DNA of 64,000 nucleotides from Streptomyces qinzhouensis (lineage in GTDB: Bacteria > Actinomycetota > Actinomycetes > Streptomycetales > Streptomycetaceae). The stretch is from positions 5,084,001 through 5,148,000 of the forward strand of contig NZ_CP042266.1 in NCBI RefSeq assembly GCF_007856155.1, written 5' to 3'. Positions 34,661-45,933 of the stretch are shown piece by piece; position 1 is the first letter of the stretch, and the number at the start of each line of letters is the position of its first letter. The position numbers were made by a program, and so were the translations under genes. Below the pieces are notes generated by a model. The model did not search any database. It was not told where the DNA came from and saw only the letters and a list, made by a program, of their open reading frames with translations.

Positions 34661-34739
34661 CGGACCGGCCGGATACGGCGGTGCCCGCGGCGCGCTCCCC
34701 GAGGGAGGCGCCGCGGGCACCGCCGTATCCGGCCGTCCG
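34661..34739. terminator. Very long bidirectional hairpin between PBP and catalase genes
   Basis: A perfect 25-bp stem (34669-34693 with 34708-34732) extends outward through one bulge to about 30 bp and inward by CTCCC/GGGAG. It fills nearly all of the 96-bp gap between two convergent genes. Confidence 0.9.
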
Positions 34740-34741
34740 GC

Positions 34742-36193
34742 TCAGCCGCCGTTTACCTCCTTGGCGATCCGGTCGCCGACCGTCTTGTCGATATTGCGCC
34801 AGTACTGGACCGCCCGGTCGAGCACCGGCCGCGACACCCCGTCCTTCAGATGCCCGGAGACGTTCGACACCAGCCGGTCGCGGGCCGCGTCGTCCAGCAC
34901 CTTCCGCACCAGAGTGCCCGCCTGCCCCCAGTCGTCGTCCTCCGAGTGCAGCGTGTACGCCTCGCGGACCATCTCGCCCGCGCTCGCCCAGCCCGCGATC
35001 TCCCCGAACCGCGCGGTGTCCGCCGCCGGCCCGCCGTAGGAGTTGGGGGCGTACGGCCGCGCCGTGTTCGCCGGCTCGTACCGCATCGACCCGTCCTTGG
35101 CGTACGAGGAGACCACCGAGTGCGGCCGGTTCGGCGGCAGCTGCGCGTAGTTGGTGCCGATCCGGTACCGATGGGCGTCCGGGTACGAGAACAGCCGCCC
35201 GAGCAGCATCTTGTCCGGCGACGGCCCGATGCCCGGCACCAGATTCGACGGCTCGAACGCGGCCTGCTCGATATGGACGAAGTAGTCCTCCGGATTGCGG
35301 TCCAGGACCATCCGGCCGACTTCGATCAGCGGATAGTCGCTGTGCGGCCAGACCTTCGTCAGATCGAAGGGGTTGAAGCGGTAGCCCGGCGCCTCGTCGA
35401 ACGGCATGATCTGCATGTACAGCGTCCAGCTCGGGGCGTTCCCGGACTCGATCGCCTCGCGCAGATCCCGGCGGTGCCGGTCCGCGTCCGACCCGGCCAG
35501 CTCGTCCGCCTCGGCCTGGGTGAGGAAGTCCACCCCCTGGTCGGTCTTGAAGTGGTACTTCACCCAGAACCGCTCGCCGCCGCGGTTGACCCACATATAG
35601 GTGTGGGAGCTGTAGCCGTTCATGAAGCGGTACGACTTCGGCACGCCCCGGTCGCCCATCAGCCAGGTCACCTGGTGCGCCGTCTCGGGGGAGAGGGTCC
35701 AGAAGTCCCACTGCATATCGTTGTTGCGCAGCCCGGTCGCCGGATGGCGCTTCTGCGAGCGGATGAAGTCCTGGAACTTCTGCGAGTCCCGGACGAAGAA
35801 GATCGGCGTGTTGTTGCCGACCATGTCGTAGTTGCCGTGCTCGGTGTAGAACTTCAGCGCGAAACCGCGGGGGTCGCGCCAGGTGTCGGGTGAGCCCTGC
35901 TCACCGGCGACCGTGGAGAACCGGGCCAGCATCTCGGTGCGCTTCCCGGGCTGGAAGAGATCGGCCTTGGTGAACTGGCTGACGTCGTTCGTCACCTCGA
36001 AGAAGCCGTACGCTCCCGAACCCTTGGCGTGCACCACCCGTTCGGGGACCCGTTCGCGGTTGAACTGGGCCATCTTCTCGATCACATAGTGATCCTGGAG
36101 CAGGACCGGGCCGTCGGGCCCGACGGAGAGGGAGTGCTCGTCGCTCTCCACCGGAATGCCGGCGTTGTTGGTGGTGTAGGGGGTATCGGACAC
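34742..36193 (-). CDS. katA: Monofunctional haem catalase
   Basis: A 483-residue small-subunit catalase that disproportionates hydrogen peroxide. The distal His is in [16 protein letters not shown], the Asn in [12 protein letters not shown], and the proximal Tyr haem ligand in [17 protein letters not shown] at 36193 has GGGAGGA at 5 nt and gives the usual length. No Fur-family CatR gene is adjacent, unlike S. coelicolor catA as I recall it; OxyR at 28925 could be the regulator. A 14-bp tandem repeat lies upstream. Confidence 0.95.
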   Translation of the reverse strand: MSDTPYTTNNAGIPVESDEHSLSVGPDGPVLLQDHYVIEKMAQFNRERVPERVVHAKGSGAYGFFEVTNDVSQFTKADLFQPGKRTEMLARFSTVAGEQGSPDTWRDPRGFALKFYTEHGNYDMVGNNTPIFFVRDSQKFQDFIRSQKRHPATGLRNNDMQWDFWTLSPETAHQVTWLMGDRGVPKSYRFMNGYSSHTYMWVNRGGERFWVKYHFKTDQGVDFLTQAEADELAGSDADRHRRDLREAIESGNAPSWTLYMQIMPFDEAPGYRFNPFDLTKVWPHSDYPLIEVGRMVLDRNPEDYFVHIEQAAFEPSNLVPGIGPSPDKMLLGRLFSYPDAHRYRIGTNYAQLPPNRPHSVVSSYAKDGSMRYEPANTARPYAPNSYGGPAADTARFGEIAGWASAGEMVREAYTLHSEDDDWGQAGTLVRKVLDDAARDRLVSNVSGHLKDGVSRPVLDRAVQYWRNIDKTVGDRIAKEVNGG

Positions 36194-36655
36194 GAGCGTC
36201 CTCCCGCCGGGAGACATGGTTGGGCCGCAGCGGCCGCCGTGTATCTCAGTGAACGTCGCCGACAGGGTGTCGGCAACCGCTCGCCGTCCGGCTGCCGCCA
36301 CCCGGGCGTATGCCCGGGGCCGCGATGCGGCGCGCGCCCGGCGGAACCGTGCGGCCACCCGGGGATTGCCCGACCGCGCGCGCTGCGGGCGGATCGGTGC
36401 CGCCGGGCCGGCGGGCGCCCTGCGAGGGGTGGCCGGGGCGGGCCGTCCCGTACGGCCCGATGGACACCGGCGGGAGGCACGGGCCCCGTACCTCGGGTCG
36501 GGATCTGCGGTACGGGATCTGCGGTACGGGATCTGCGGTACGGGATCTGCGGTACGGGATCTGCGGTACGGATCCGCCGTACGGGACCCTGCCGCGGCGG
36601 GGCCGGGGGCGGGCGGGGCCCTCGCGGAACCCCGCCCCCTTCGGCCCGCCGGGCC
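36194..36655. other. 460-bp intergenic region upstream of the catalase
   Basis: No gene is seen. It holds the catalase promoter region on the complementary strand and the 14-bp tandem repeat at 36500-36582; the remainder is low-complexity GC-rich sequence. Confidence 0.6.
36500..36582. repeat. Tandem repeat, 14 bp x 5 plus one degenerate copy
   Basis: Five exact head-to-tail copies of GGGATCTGCGGTAC (36500-36569) are followed by a diverged copy. Fourteen bp is not a multiple of three and stops follow in most frames, so it is not coding. It lies about 310-390 bp upstream of the catalase start and 75 bp beyond the phosphatase stop. Confidence 0.93.
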
Positions 36656-38629
36656 CTACGACCTCGTCGGCAGCTCGAACCAGACGACCTTGCCGCTGGA
36701 CAGGCGGGTCGCACCCCAGCGGCGGGCCAGGCGGTTCACCAGGAACAGCCCGCGTCCGCCCTCGTCCGTGTCCCGGGCCTTGCGCTGGCGGGGCAGCTGC
36801 GGAGAGTCGTCGCCGACCTCGCAGCGCAGGACGTCCGTCCGCAGCAGCCGCAGGGTCACCGGCCGCTCCGCATACCGCACGGCATTGGTCACCACCTCGC
36901 TGACCAGCAGCTCCACCGCGTCGGACAGGTCCTCCAGACCCCAGCGGGACAGGGCCCGCCGGGCGAGGCGCCGGGCCCGGCCCGGGGCCGCGTCCTCCGG
37001 TTCCAGGAACCAGTAGGCGACGTCACTGGGTGCGATCCCGTCGAAACGGGCCGCGAGCAGGGCGATGTCGTCGTCCCGGTCACCCGGGCCCAGCATGTCG
37101 AGGACGTCGTCGCAGAGCGCCTCCAGCGGCGGGGCATGGTCCGGGCCCGTGAGCTGGGCGGTGGCGTGCAGCCGCTCCCGCAACTGCTCGATACCGGTCC
37201 AGACGTCCCGCAGCCGGGACTCCACCAGACCGTCCGTGTAGAGCAGCAGGGTGGCCCCGGCGGGGGCGTCCAGCTCCACGGCCTCGAAGTCGACCCCGCC
37301 GACGCCGATGGGCGCGCCGGACGGCACCCGCAGCACCTCGGCCCGGCCACCCAGATGGAGCAGGATGGGCGGCGGATGGCCCGCGTTGGCGATGGTGATC
37401 CGGTGCGAGACCGGGTCGTACACCGCGTACATACAGGTGGCCATGCGGTCGGTGCCCAGCCGCTGGGCCTGCTCGTCGAGGTGGTGCAGCACCTCCTGCG
37501 GCGGCAGGTCGAGCCCGGCCAGTGTCTGGGCCGTGGTCCGCAACTGGCCCATGATCGCGGCCGAGGTCATGGAGTGGCCCATGACATCGCCGACGACGAG
37601 GGCGACCCGGCTGCCGGGCAGCGGGATCGCGTCGTACCAGTCGCCGCCGACCCGGGCGGTCTCGGCCGCCGGAAGATAGCGGGAGGCCAGCTTGACGCCG
37701 GTGGGCTGGGGCAGCGAGTCCGGCAGCATGGTGCGCTGGAGCTCGTCCGCGATATACGCCTCCCGGCCGTACAGCACCGCCTTGTCGATGCCCAGCGCCG
37801 TATGCGTGGCCAGCTGCGCGGCGACGAGCAGATCGTTGGGCTCGAAGGCGGGCCGGTCGGGGCGGCGCAGGAAAACGGCGGCACCGATCACCCGGCGCCG
37901 CCCGCGCAGCGGGGCCAGGATCGCCCGGTGCCCGTTGGGGACGGTCCGGTCCGCGCCCAGCAGTTCGGGCAGCGCGGCGCGGGCCGCCGCCGAATCGCCG
38001 AAGACGGGCCGCACCCCGCGCAGCACCTCCGAGAGCGCGCCGCCGGAGCGGACCTCGCACTGCTCGGCCGCCGGGGTGAGTTCGTTGTGCTGATCGATGA
38101 CGGGCAGCAGGCCCGTACCACCGAAGTCGGCACCGTCTTCAGCTAAACGCAGCCGGTCCGTCCGGCGGAGCCGGAGCAGGAACGGCGAGACCGGGCGTTC
38201 GTCGCCGACCGGCAGGGGATCGCGCAGATAGACCAGGATCGCGTCCGAGAACGTCGGCACCGTCGCCCGGCACAGGCCGAGAACGATCTCGTCGAGGTCT
38301 ATACCGCGGGCGATGCGGCGGGTCGCGGCGCCCACGAAACGCAGCCGGTCGCCCTCGCGGCGGGCGGCGCCCGCGGGATCGGGCGTGCCGGGCGGCAGAC
38401 CGGGACCGCCGGGACCACCCGGGCCGCCGGGACCCGAAGGCGGTCCGGGCGGATGCGCCACGCCTCCGCCGACCGGGCCGTTCGGCGCCGGGACGGGCGA
38501 GGAGAGCGCGGCGGCCGCCGCGACGATGTCCGCTGCGGCGGCGGCCGCTTCCGCCCGCGGCCGGGTGCGTTCCTGCGACCGGGCAGCCAAGGGCTGCCGG
38601 CCTTCATGGGAGGTGGGCTGCTCCGTCAC
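36656..38629 (-). CDS. SpoIIE-type phosphatase with GAF and anti-sigma kinase domains; TTA codon
   Basis: A 657-residue cytoplasmic signalling protein. A Pro/Gly-rich N-terminal 80 residues precede a GAF domain (about 90-300), a PP2C/SpoIIE phosphatase (about 320-510; VGGDWYDAIPLPG, VGDVMGHS, YTDGLVE, DDDIALLAARF) and an RsbW-like ATPase at about 540-655 (VSEVVTNAVRYA, GGRGLFLVNRLARRWG). Proteins of this design control anti-sigma/anti-anti-sigma switches. Codon 162 is TTA (38144-38146), predicting dependence on the bldA tRNA. The GTG at 38629 sits in a GTGA overlap with a short upstream ORF; ATG at 38647 has no ribosome site. Confidence 0.88.
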   Translation of the reverse strand: MTEQPTSHEGRQPLAARSQERTRPRAEAAAAAADIVAAAAALSSPVPAPNGPVGGGVAHPPGPPSGPGGPGGPGGPGLPPGTPDPAGAARREGDRLRFVGAATRRIARGIDLDEIVLGLCRATVPTFSDAILVYLRDPLPVGDERPVSPFLLRLRRTDRLRLAEDGADFGGTGLLPVIDQHNELTPAAEQCEVRSGGALSEVLRGVRPVFGDSAAARAALPELLGADRTVPNGHRAILAPLRGRRRVIGAAVFLRRPDRPAFEPNDLLVAAQLATHTALGIDKAVLYGREAYIADELQRTMLPDSLPQPTGVKLASRYLPAAETARVGGDWYDAIPLPGSRVALVVGDVMGHSMTSAAIMGQLRTTAQTLAGLDLPPQEVLHHLDEQAQRLGTDRMATCMYAVYDPVSHRITIANAGHPPPILLHLGGRAEVLRVPSGAPIGVGGVDFEAVELDAPAGATLLLYTDGLVESRLRDVWTGIEQLRERLHATAQLTGPDHAPPLEALCDDVLDMLGPGDRDDDIALLAARFDGIAPSDVAYWFLEPEDAAPGRARRLARRALSRWGLEDLSDAVELLVSEVVTNAVRYAERPVTLRLLRTDVLRCEVGDDSPQLPRQRKARDTDEGGRGLFLVNRLARRWGATRLSSGKVVWFELPTRS

Positions 38630-38733
38630 GCGTGGGATTCCGTCCATCTGGGCCGGGTGTGCGATGCATGGGCCTCAGGGGGCCGTATACCCGCTCTGCG
38701 GGCGACGCCGAAAGAGTGGCAGGCATCCCGCAC
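38626..38733 (-). CDS. 35-codon leader ORF coupled to the phosphatase gene
   Basis: GTG at 38733 follows a strong site (GAGGGGGTGGAG) and the frame ends in the GTGA that starts the phosphatase. The peptide is VRDACHSFGVARRAGIRPPE onward, Arg/His-rich with no clear domain. It contains rare codons (AGA, ATA). It may only deliver ribosomes to the phosphatase start, or it may pause them. Confidence 0.5.
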   Translation of the reverse strand: MRDACHSFGVARRAGIRPPEAHASHTRPRWTESHA

Positions 38734-38914
38734 GGCTCCACCCCCTCGTAGTGACCTGTCTCGTACTGGTGTACTGGCGAATTGACATGATGAACACGGA
38801 CCGCTCGCCGTCGCGTCGGCTGGCTGCCGGCGACGCCAATGACTCACGGTCAGGTTCTGCGCTGGGCTCCATGGTTGCCGAACAGTCCCCGAACGGCGAG
38901 CCTTGTGGACGACG

Positions 38915-38945
38915 ATCCTACGTTTGCCCCCTGGGGGCGCATCAA
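38915..38945 (-). promoter_or_regulatory. Candidate promoter with 19-bp spacer and central dyad
   Basis: Read leftward: -35 TTGATG (38945-38940), 19-bp spacer, -10 TAGGAT (38920-38915). The spacer carries the perfect odd palindrome GCCCCC-A-GGGGGC (38938-38926). Long spacers with a central dyad are typical of MerR-activated promoters. The transcript would have a leader of about 175 nt before the coupled ORF. The remaining sequence to 39202 has no gene I can support. Confidence 0.5.
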
Positions 38946-39202
38946 GAGTCTCACGACGTCCTCTGCACCGGAGGGCGTTCTTGGACCGGAGTCAGACAGA
39001 TTGCGGACGGTTCTCCGACGCGATCTCGGTCACATCTGGGCAAGAAGCCGCACATCTGCGCCACCCCGGGGGAGTTTGTCCCTCTTTTGGCCCTCGGGTC
39101 ACTCTGTGCGCCGTTGCGACCGGAGGGTGCGGGGCCGCTTCCGCTCCCGGCCGGGACGGTGCTCGGACCTCTCCGGGGCGCGGCAGGCCCGCCGCGGCGC
39201 GT

Positions 39203-39946
39203 TCAGAGCCCCGTACGCGCGGGCGTGCGCCCCCAGTCGGCGGGCAGTGCCGGGACCGGCCAGGCGGGATCGGGCCGCCAGTGCTCCCAGCCGTCCGGGA
39301 ACGGCGCGTCCCAGGCGCGGATCGCCGCCACCGCCGCGCGCCCCGCCCGCTGGATCCGGGCGGCCTTCGCCGCCCCGATCAGTCCGGCGCGCCGGGCCTC
39401 CGCGAACTCGTCCTCGTCCCGCCAGAGCCAGCTCCGGTCGGGAAATACCGAGATGTCCAGAAAGTGGTCCTCGGAGTCGATTCCCGCACTCCAACGGGTG
39501 TGGGGCTGCTCCAGGTTGACGTACCAGCTCTTGAACTCCCACCCCTGGTCCCAGAAGAGCCAGACCGACCACGGCTCACCGGGCCGGGCGAGCTTGAGCA
39601 CACCCGCGCCGTGCCAGTGGTCCCGGACCGCCGTCCGGGGCACGGTGTAGCGGCTGGCCAGTGGCTGCTCGTGCAGGTGGGAGCCGTCGGCCAGGGCCGG
39701 GCGTACACACTCCGTACCCGGCGCCAGCCAGACGGCGAGCAGTTCGGGGGTGTCACGGACGACGGTCACGGGGCGGCAGATCGCGAACCCCGGGTCGCCG
39801 GCGGGTCTCCCGGGACCGCCGTGGTCCCGGTAGCGCCAGAGGATGTGCTCCCCGGCCCGCCAGCGGCCCAGCGCCGTGCCCGACCGCTCCGGCGCCTCCG
39901 ACCGCCCCGACTCTTCCGTCTGCTCCGTCTGTTCCGTGCCTGTCAT
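39203..39946 (-). CDS. DUF402 family protein
   Basis: A 247-residue protein whose middle part (about 50-190) matches the DUF402 fold, with FWDQGWEFKSWYVNLEQPHTR and the acidic DSEDHFLDISVFPD and WRDEDEF motifs. Related domains act on nucleoside diphosphates or tRNA-linked phosphates using divalent metals, so a phosphatase-type role is possible. The N-terminal 25 residues are polar. It starts with ATG at 39946. Confidence 0.85.
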   Translation of the reverse strand: MTGTEQTEQTEESGRSEAPERSGTALGRWRAGEHILWRYRDHGGPGRPAGDPGFAICRPVTVVRDTPELLAVWLAPGTECVRPALADGSHLHEQPLASRYTVPRTAVRDHWHGAGVLKLARPGEPWSVWLFWDQGWEFKSWYVNLEQPHTRWSAGIDSEDHFLDISVFPDRSWLWRDEDEFAEARRAGLIGAAKAARIQRAGRAAVAAIRAWDAPFPDGWEHWRPDPAWPVPALPADWGRTPARTGL

Positions 39947-40581
39947 GAGCAGATCTTAGGAGGCACCTGTCCCGACGACCCCGCCTTCGGCCCCGGGCCC
40001 GGGCCGAGCGCCGGGGGCGCGCCGGGTCATCCCTCTGCGCCCGGCACGCGCACTCTCCCCCTGCGCCCTTCGGGCACGGATGGGGTTCCTCCGGGCGGTG
40101 GCCCGGGTGGGGGTTCCTCCGGGCGGTAGCCCAGGGGGAGGGTGCCCCGGTGTTGTCGGGGTCTCCCGAGTACTCCCCCGCAGCCCTTCGGGCGCGGGGG
40201 TACCTCCATGCGTAGGAGGGAATCCGCCCCTGGCTTCGCCGGGCCCCCACCGCCTTGCGATGGCATGCACTGGGGGCTATCGCCCGGGGGCCCCGCCCTC
40301 CGGGCGGACGGCGCCATTTTGACGACACTGCCTAGCTGTGTTGTTCGGGGCGCCGCGTGACGGCCCCGAGGGGCCGGTGCGCGGGGCGAGTTCGCGGCCC
40401 GGGACCCCGCCGGGGTGCGCGGGTCGCCCCCGCTCGCCGGAGTGTTCGCCGCGCCCCGCGCCTGTGGCGGTCCGGGTCGCGCCCATGCCCGGGTCCCGTC
40501 CGGCCGGGGCCGGGGCGGCCCCGGAGGCGCGAACGGGCCGCCGCCCCGATCCTCCGCCCGGGCCCGGCCCGGCCCGGTCCG
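39947..40581. repeat. 635-bp intergenic region with REP-like palindromic repeats
   Basis: No gene is seen. From about 40050 to 40320 there are related blocks: two copies of GGGGTTCCTCCGGGCGGT (about 40082 and 40111), two CCCTTCGGGC loops flanked by C-rich and G-rich arms, and a GGGGGTACCTCC block. This mosaic resembles the dispersed palindromic repeats seen between genes in many Streptomyces genomes. Several arms can fold into hairpins. Confidence 0.6.
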
Positions 40582-42045
40582 TCAGGGGCGGGTCATCCGG
40601 AGGACGTCCAGGGCCTCGTCCAACTGCTCCAGGGTCAGCGCACCGCGCTCCACATAGCCCGACTCCAGGACCACCTCGCGGATCGTCTTCCGCTCCGCCA
40701 GGGACCTCTTGGCGACCTTCGCCGCCTCCTCGTAGCCGAGGTACCGGTTGAGCGGTGTCACCACCGACGGCGACGACTCCGCGTACTCCCGCGCCCGCTC
40801 GGCGTTCGCCGTGATGCCGTCGACCGTGCGGTCCGCCAGCAGCCTCGCGGCGGCGGCGAGCAGCCGTACCGACTCCAGCAGGTTCTTCGCCATCACCGGC
40901 AGCATCACGTTCAGCTCGAAGTTGCCCGCGGCCCCCGCCACGGCGACCGTGGTGTCGTTCCCGGTCACCTGGGCCGCGACCATCAGCACCGCCTCGGGGA
41001 CGACCGGGTTCACCTTCCCCGGCATGATCGACGAGCCGGGCTGGAGATCGGGCAGATTGATCTCGGCGAGTCCGGTGCGCGGACCGCTCGCCATCCAGCG
41101 GAGATCGTTCGCGATCTTCGTCAGGGAGACCGCGATCGTCCGCAACTGGCCGGAGGTCTCCACCAGACCGTCCCGGGCGCCCTGCGCCTCGAAATGGTCG
41201 CGCGCCTCCGTCAGCGGCAGCCCGGTGGCCGCCGCGACCTCGGCGATGACGGCGGCCGAGAAGCCGGGCGGGGTGTTGATGCCGGTGCCCACCGCCGTAC
41301 CGCCAAGCGGCAGCTCGGCGAGCCGCGGCAGCGAGGCCCGCAGCCGCTCCACGCCGTACCGCACCTGGGCTGCGTACCCGCCGAACTCCTGGCCGAGGGT
41401 GACGGGCGTGGCGTCCATCAGATGCGTCCGGCCCGACTTCACCACCGGGGCGAACTCGGCGGCCTTGCGCTCCAGCGCGGCCGCCAGCCGCTCCAGCGCC
41501 GGGATCAGCTCACCGGTGACCGTGCCCGTGGCGGCGATATGGATGGACGAGGGGAAGACGTCGTTCGACGACTGGGAGGCGTTCACCTGGTCGTTCGGAT
41601 GGACCGGCCGCCCCAGCCGCTCCTCGGCCAGGGTCGCCAGCACCTCGTTCATGTTCATGTTCGACGAGGTGCCGGAGCCGGTCTGGAAGACATCCACCGG
41701 GAACTGGTCGTCCCAGCGTCCGGCGGCGACCTCCGCCGCGGCCGAGGCGATCGCCCCCGCGATGTCCTCCTCCACCACCCCCAGCCGGGCGTTGACCACG
41801 GCCGCCGCGGCCTTGATCCGGGCCAGCGCGGCGATGTGGGAGCGTTCGAGACGCTGCCCCGACACCGGGAAGTTGGCCACCGCCCGCTGTGTTTGCGCCC
41901 GCCACTTGGCGTCGGCCGGGACCCGGACCTCGCCCATCGAATCGTGCTCGACGCGGTAGCGGCCCCCGTCGCCTCCGCTGTCACCTCCGCCGTCACCTCC
42001 GGCGTCGCTGGCGGTCGTCCTGTCGGGGCCGTCGGTTCCGGACAT
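40582..42045 (-). CDS. fumC: Class II fumarate hydratase
   Basis: A 487-residue fumarase of the fumarase/aspartase superfamily, without iron. The signature [11 protein letters not shown] is intact, with [25 protein letters not shown] and [11 protein letters not shown] in the substrate-site blocks. A Gly/Asp-rich N-terminal tail of about 28 residues precedes the conserved [11 protein letters not shown]. It lies divergent from a secreted hydrolase and 1.8 kb from a second, class I fumarase. Confidence 0.96.
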   Translation of the reverse strand: MSGTDGPDRTTASDAGGDGGGDSGGDGGRYRVEHDSMGEVRVPADAKWRAQTQRAVANFPVSGQRLERSHIAALARIKAAAAVVNARLGVVEEDIAGAIASAAAEVAAGRWDDQFPVDVFQTGSGTSSNMNMNEVLATLAEERLGRPVHPNDQVNASQSSNDVFPSSIHIAATGTVTGELIPALERLAAALERKAAEFAPVVKSGRTHLMDATPVTLGQEFGGYAAQVRYGVERLRASLPRLAELPLGGTAVGTGINTPPGFSAAVIAEVAAATGLPLTEARDHFEAQGARDGLVETSGQLRTIAVSLTKIANDLRWMASGPRTGLAEINLPDLQPGSSIMPGKVNPVVPEAVLMVAAQVTGNDTTVAVAGAAGNFELNVMLPVMAKNLLESVRLLAAAARLLADRTVDGITANAERAREYAESSPSVVTPLNRYLGYEEAAKVAKRSLAERKTIREVVLESGYVERGALTLEQLDEALDVLRMTRP

Positions 42046-42174
42046 GGGGTGTGTACCTCCTGAAGGACTCCTGCAAGGCTCCTGGAAAGGTGAGCACTTG
42101 TCTTGTTCTGGCTATTCCCCTGTGGGCTACCTGCCAGTAGAACCCGGGGTAACCACAGACCCGGGGAGGCACAC

Positions 42175-43719
42175 ATGACGCACGGAAAACGCACCACCCG
42201 CCGAAGGCTGCGATGTACGGTGGCCGCCGCGGCCGCCCTGGCGGCCGGACTCGTCGGCCTGGTCTCGCCCACGGCCGGTGCGGACCCGAGCCGTACGGCG
42301 CAGTCCGCGGCCGCCTCCGTACCGCTCCCGCCCGCACTGGAGGCCATCCGCGCCGCGGAGGCCGTGAAGCTGTACGGCAGCCCCGCCGAACGCCCCGTCG
42401 CCGACCGGAAGACCGGGCTCATCTCCCTCGGCGACAGCGAGATCTCCGGCGAGGGCATCGGCTCGTACGAGGCCGGCACGGACGGCCCGTCCAACTGGTG
42501 CCACCGCTCGCCCGACGCCGCGATCCACCGCACCGGAATCGCCGCGGACGTCACCTTCAACGTCGCCTGCTCCGGCGCGTACACCGGCAATATCCGCATC
42601 GGCGGCACCAAGCAGTACGCCGACGAACTGGTCCAGAGCGACAATCTGGCCATCAAGGCGCGCAACACCCGCATCAAGCTGGTCCTGCTCGTCGCCGGGG
42701 CCAACGACGACCTCCAGTTCGGTCCCGTCATGACCGACTGCGTGGTGCGGTACGTGACCCTCCAGGGCCCCTGCGCCCCCAAGTACGGCCCCGGCTGGCA
42801 GGCCCGGGTCGACGCCCTCGTCCCCAAGGTCGAGGCGACGGTCGGCGATCTGCGGACCGTGATGCGCGGCGCGGGCTACGCGGACGGGGACTACAAGCTC
42901 GTTGTCATGGGCTACCCCGGACCCATCGGACCCGACTTCCGCGACAATCCGAACTTCCCCGGCAAACTGATCTGCGGCGGGATGGGCTACGACGCCGACA
43001 CCGTCTGGGGCCGCAACACCGCCGTGCCCGCCTTCGAACGCGGGATGCGGCAGGCCGCCGCGGCCACCGGCGCCGTCTACCTCGACAACTCCCGCCTCTT
43101 CCACGGGCACGAGGTCTGCATGGAGGACACCTGGGCCCGGGGCCTCCACCTGGAACTCTCCAACCCCTTCCCGCCGGACGAGAACACCGCCCGGCAGTCC
43201 TTCCACCCCAACTACCGGGGACACGGGGCCTTCGCCTCCTGTCTGACCCAGATGTACAACACGAACGTCCGGGAGGCTGCTTGCGCCGAGACCAACTCCG
43301 ACGGCAGGCCCGTTCTGCGCACCCTGGCCTGGGACGACGTATACAAGCCGCTGAGAAACCAGGCGACCGGGGAGTGCCTCGACGTCACCGGCTCGGCCAC
43401 CGCCAACGGCACGGCCGTCGTCGGCTGGGGCTGCCACGGCGGCCGCAACCAGGGCTGGTGGCAGGACCCGGCGGCCGGTTCGGTCCATACCGAACTCACC
43501 CAGGACCGGTGCCTGGACGTCCCCGGGGCGAACTACCGGCCGGGCGCGGAACTGATCGTGTGGAACTGCTCGGGCTCGGCGAACCAGCGCTTCGTACGGG
43601 TGGACGGCACGCTGCGCCCGGCCGCGGCGCAGTCCCTGTGCGCGACGCAGGAGTCGTCGCAGGCGCCGGTCCGGTTGCGGCCGTGCACGGCGGGCGCGGC
43701 CAACCAGCGCTTCGTCTGA
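42175..43719 (+). CDS. Secreted SGNH hydrolase with ricin-type lectin domain
   Basis: A 514-residue exported esterase/lipase-like protein. The signal peptide (about 12-37) ends SPTAGA. The hydrolase domain has GDSEISGEG (Ser88) as its nucleophile block and FHPNYRGHGAF as the Asp/His block near 340. The C-terminal 130 residues form a ricin B trefoil with three repeats ending NQGWW, NQRFV and NQRFV, for sugar binding. ATG at 42175 has GGGGAGG at 6 nt. Substrate is probably an acylated polysaccharide or lipid, by inference. Confidence 0.9.
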   Translation: MTHGKRTTRRRLRCTVAAAAALAAGLVGLVSPTAGADPSRTAQSAAASVPLPPALEAIRAAEAVKLYGSPAERPVADRKTGLISLGDSEISGEGIGSYEAGTDGPSNWCHRSPDAAIHRTGIAADVTFNVACSGAYTGNIRIGGTKQYADELVQSDNLAIKARNTRIKLVLLVAGANDDLQFGPVMTDCVVRYVTLQGPCAPKYGPGWQARVDALVPKVEATVGDLRTVMRGAGYADGDYKLVVMGYPGPIGPDFRDNPNFPGKLICGGMGYDADTVWGRNTAVPAFERGMRQAAAATGAVYLDNSRLFHGHEVCMEDTWARGLHLELSNPFPPDENTARQSFHPNYRGHGAFASCLTQMYNTNVREAACAETNSDGRPVLRTLAWDDVYKPLRNQATGECLDVTGSATANGTAVVGWGCHGGRNQGWWQDPAAGSVHTELTQDRCLDVPGANYRPGAELIVWNCSGSANQRFVRVDGTLRPAAAQSLCATQESSQAPVRLRPCTAGAANQRFV

Positions 43720-43770
43720 CGCTGTTGCCGGACCACCGCTGAACCGCGCGCCTGACCGGGCCGTACGCAC

Positions 43771-43816
43771 CGCGCCCGCCTTTCCCGTACGGAGCCGTAC
43801 GGGAAAGGCGGGCGCG
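43771..43816. terminator. 22-bp bidirectional hairpin
   Basis: CGCGCCCGCCTTTCCCGTAC and the following GG (43771-43792) pair with 43795-43816 without mismatch. It lies between the convergent hydrolase and class I fumarase genes. Confidence 0.88.
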
Positions 43817-43851
43817 GCAGCGGCAGCGGCAACGGGCGGGCGGCCCGGCCG

Positions 43852-45519
<1,668 letters not shown>

Positions 45520-45933
45520 GGCGGCCATTCCTCACACAGCGGGCAAAAACATACGGCATCGATGGGCGACGGTGCGCCCCCCAGCGTAGAACGCGCCCGG
45601 CGGGCCGGGCTTGTGAGGTAAGGCTCAGTACCCCGGGCGGTCGCCGCGTGACGTGTGGCGTGTGTCGCGTGTCGCGTGATGCGTGCCGTGTGCCTGTTGT
45701 GCCGCCCGGTGCGCGTTCGGTACGTGTCCGGCGCGTGCTCGTTGCTCGGTCGGCGCTCGATCGACGCTCGGTCGGTGCGAGGGGTCACCTTCCGGTACGG
45801 ATCGGTTACCGACCGGTCGGCGGGCGGGGTGCCGTACCCCCTCCGTCCAGTAAGGGTCGGACCCGCCACAACCCGGGTCCTTCCAGGGTGTTGCCCCTAG
45901 TTGCGATCTATCGCGTTTCGCTACTCTGACTCC
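45520..45933. other. 415-bp intergenic region with GT-rich simple sequence
   Basis: No gene is supported. The stretch at about 45650-45705 is a run of imperfect GTGTCGCGT-type repeats, followed by related GCTCGGTCGG/GCTCGATCGA blocks near 45738-45775. A -10-like TACTCT at 45922-45927 lies 6 nt before the next GTG. Confidence 0.55.

Noticed and set aside
32765..34720. Antisense frame of 651 codons across the PBP gene
   Set aside because: Gly/Val/Asp/Leu-rich reverse reading of a clear PBP; shadow frame.
38675..38872. 65-residue ORF beginning at ATG 38872 in the phosphatase leader
   Set aside because: No ribosome site, overlaps the better-supported 35-codon leader ORF, and has poor codon bias.
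45650..45775. CRISPR-like or coding repeats in the GT-rich gap
   Set aside because: Repeats are short, irregular and without unique spacers; simple sequence only.
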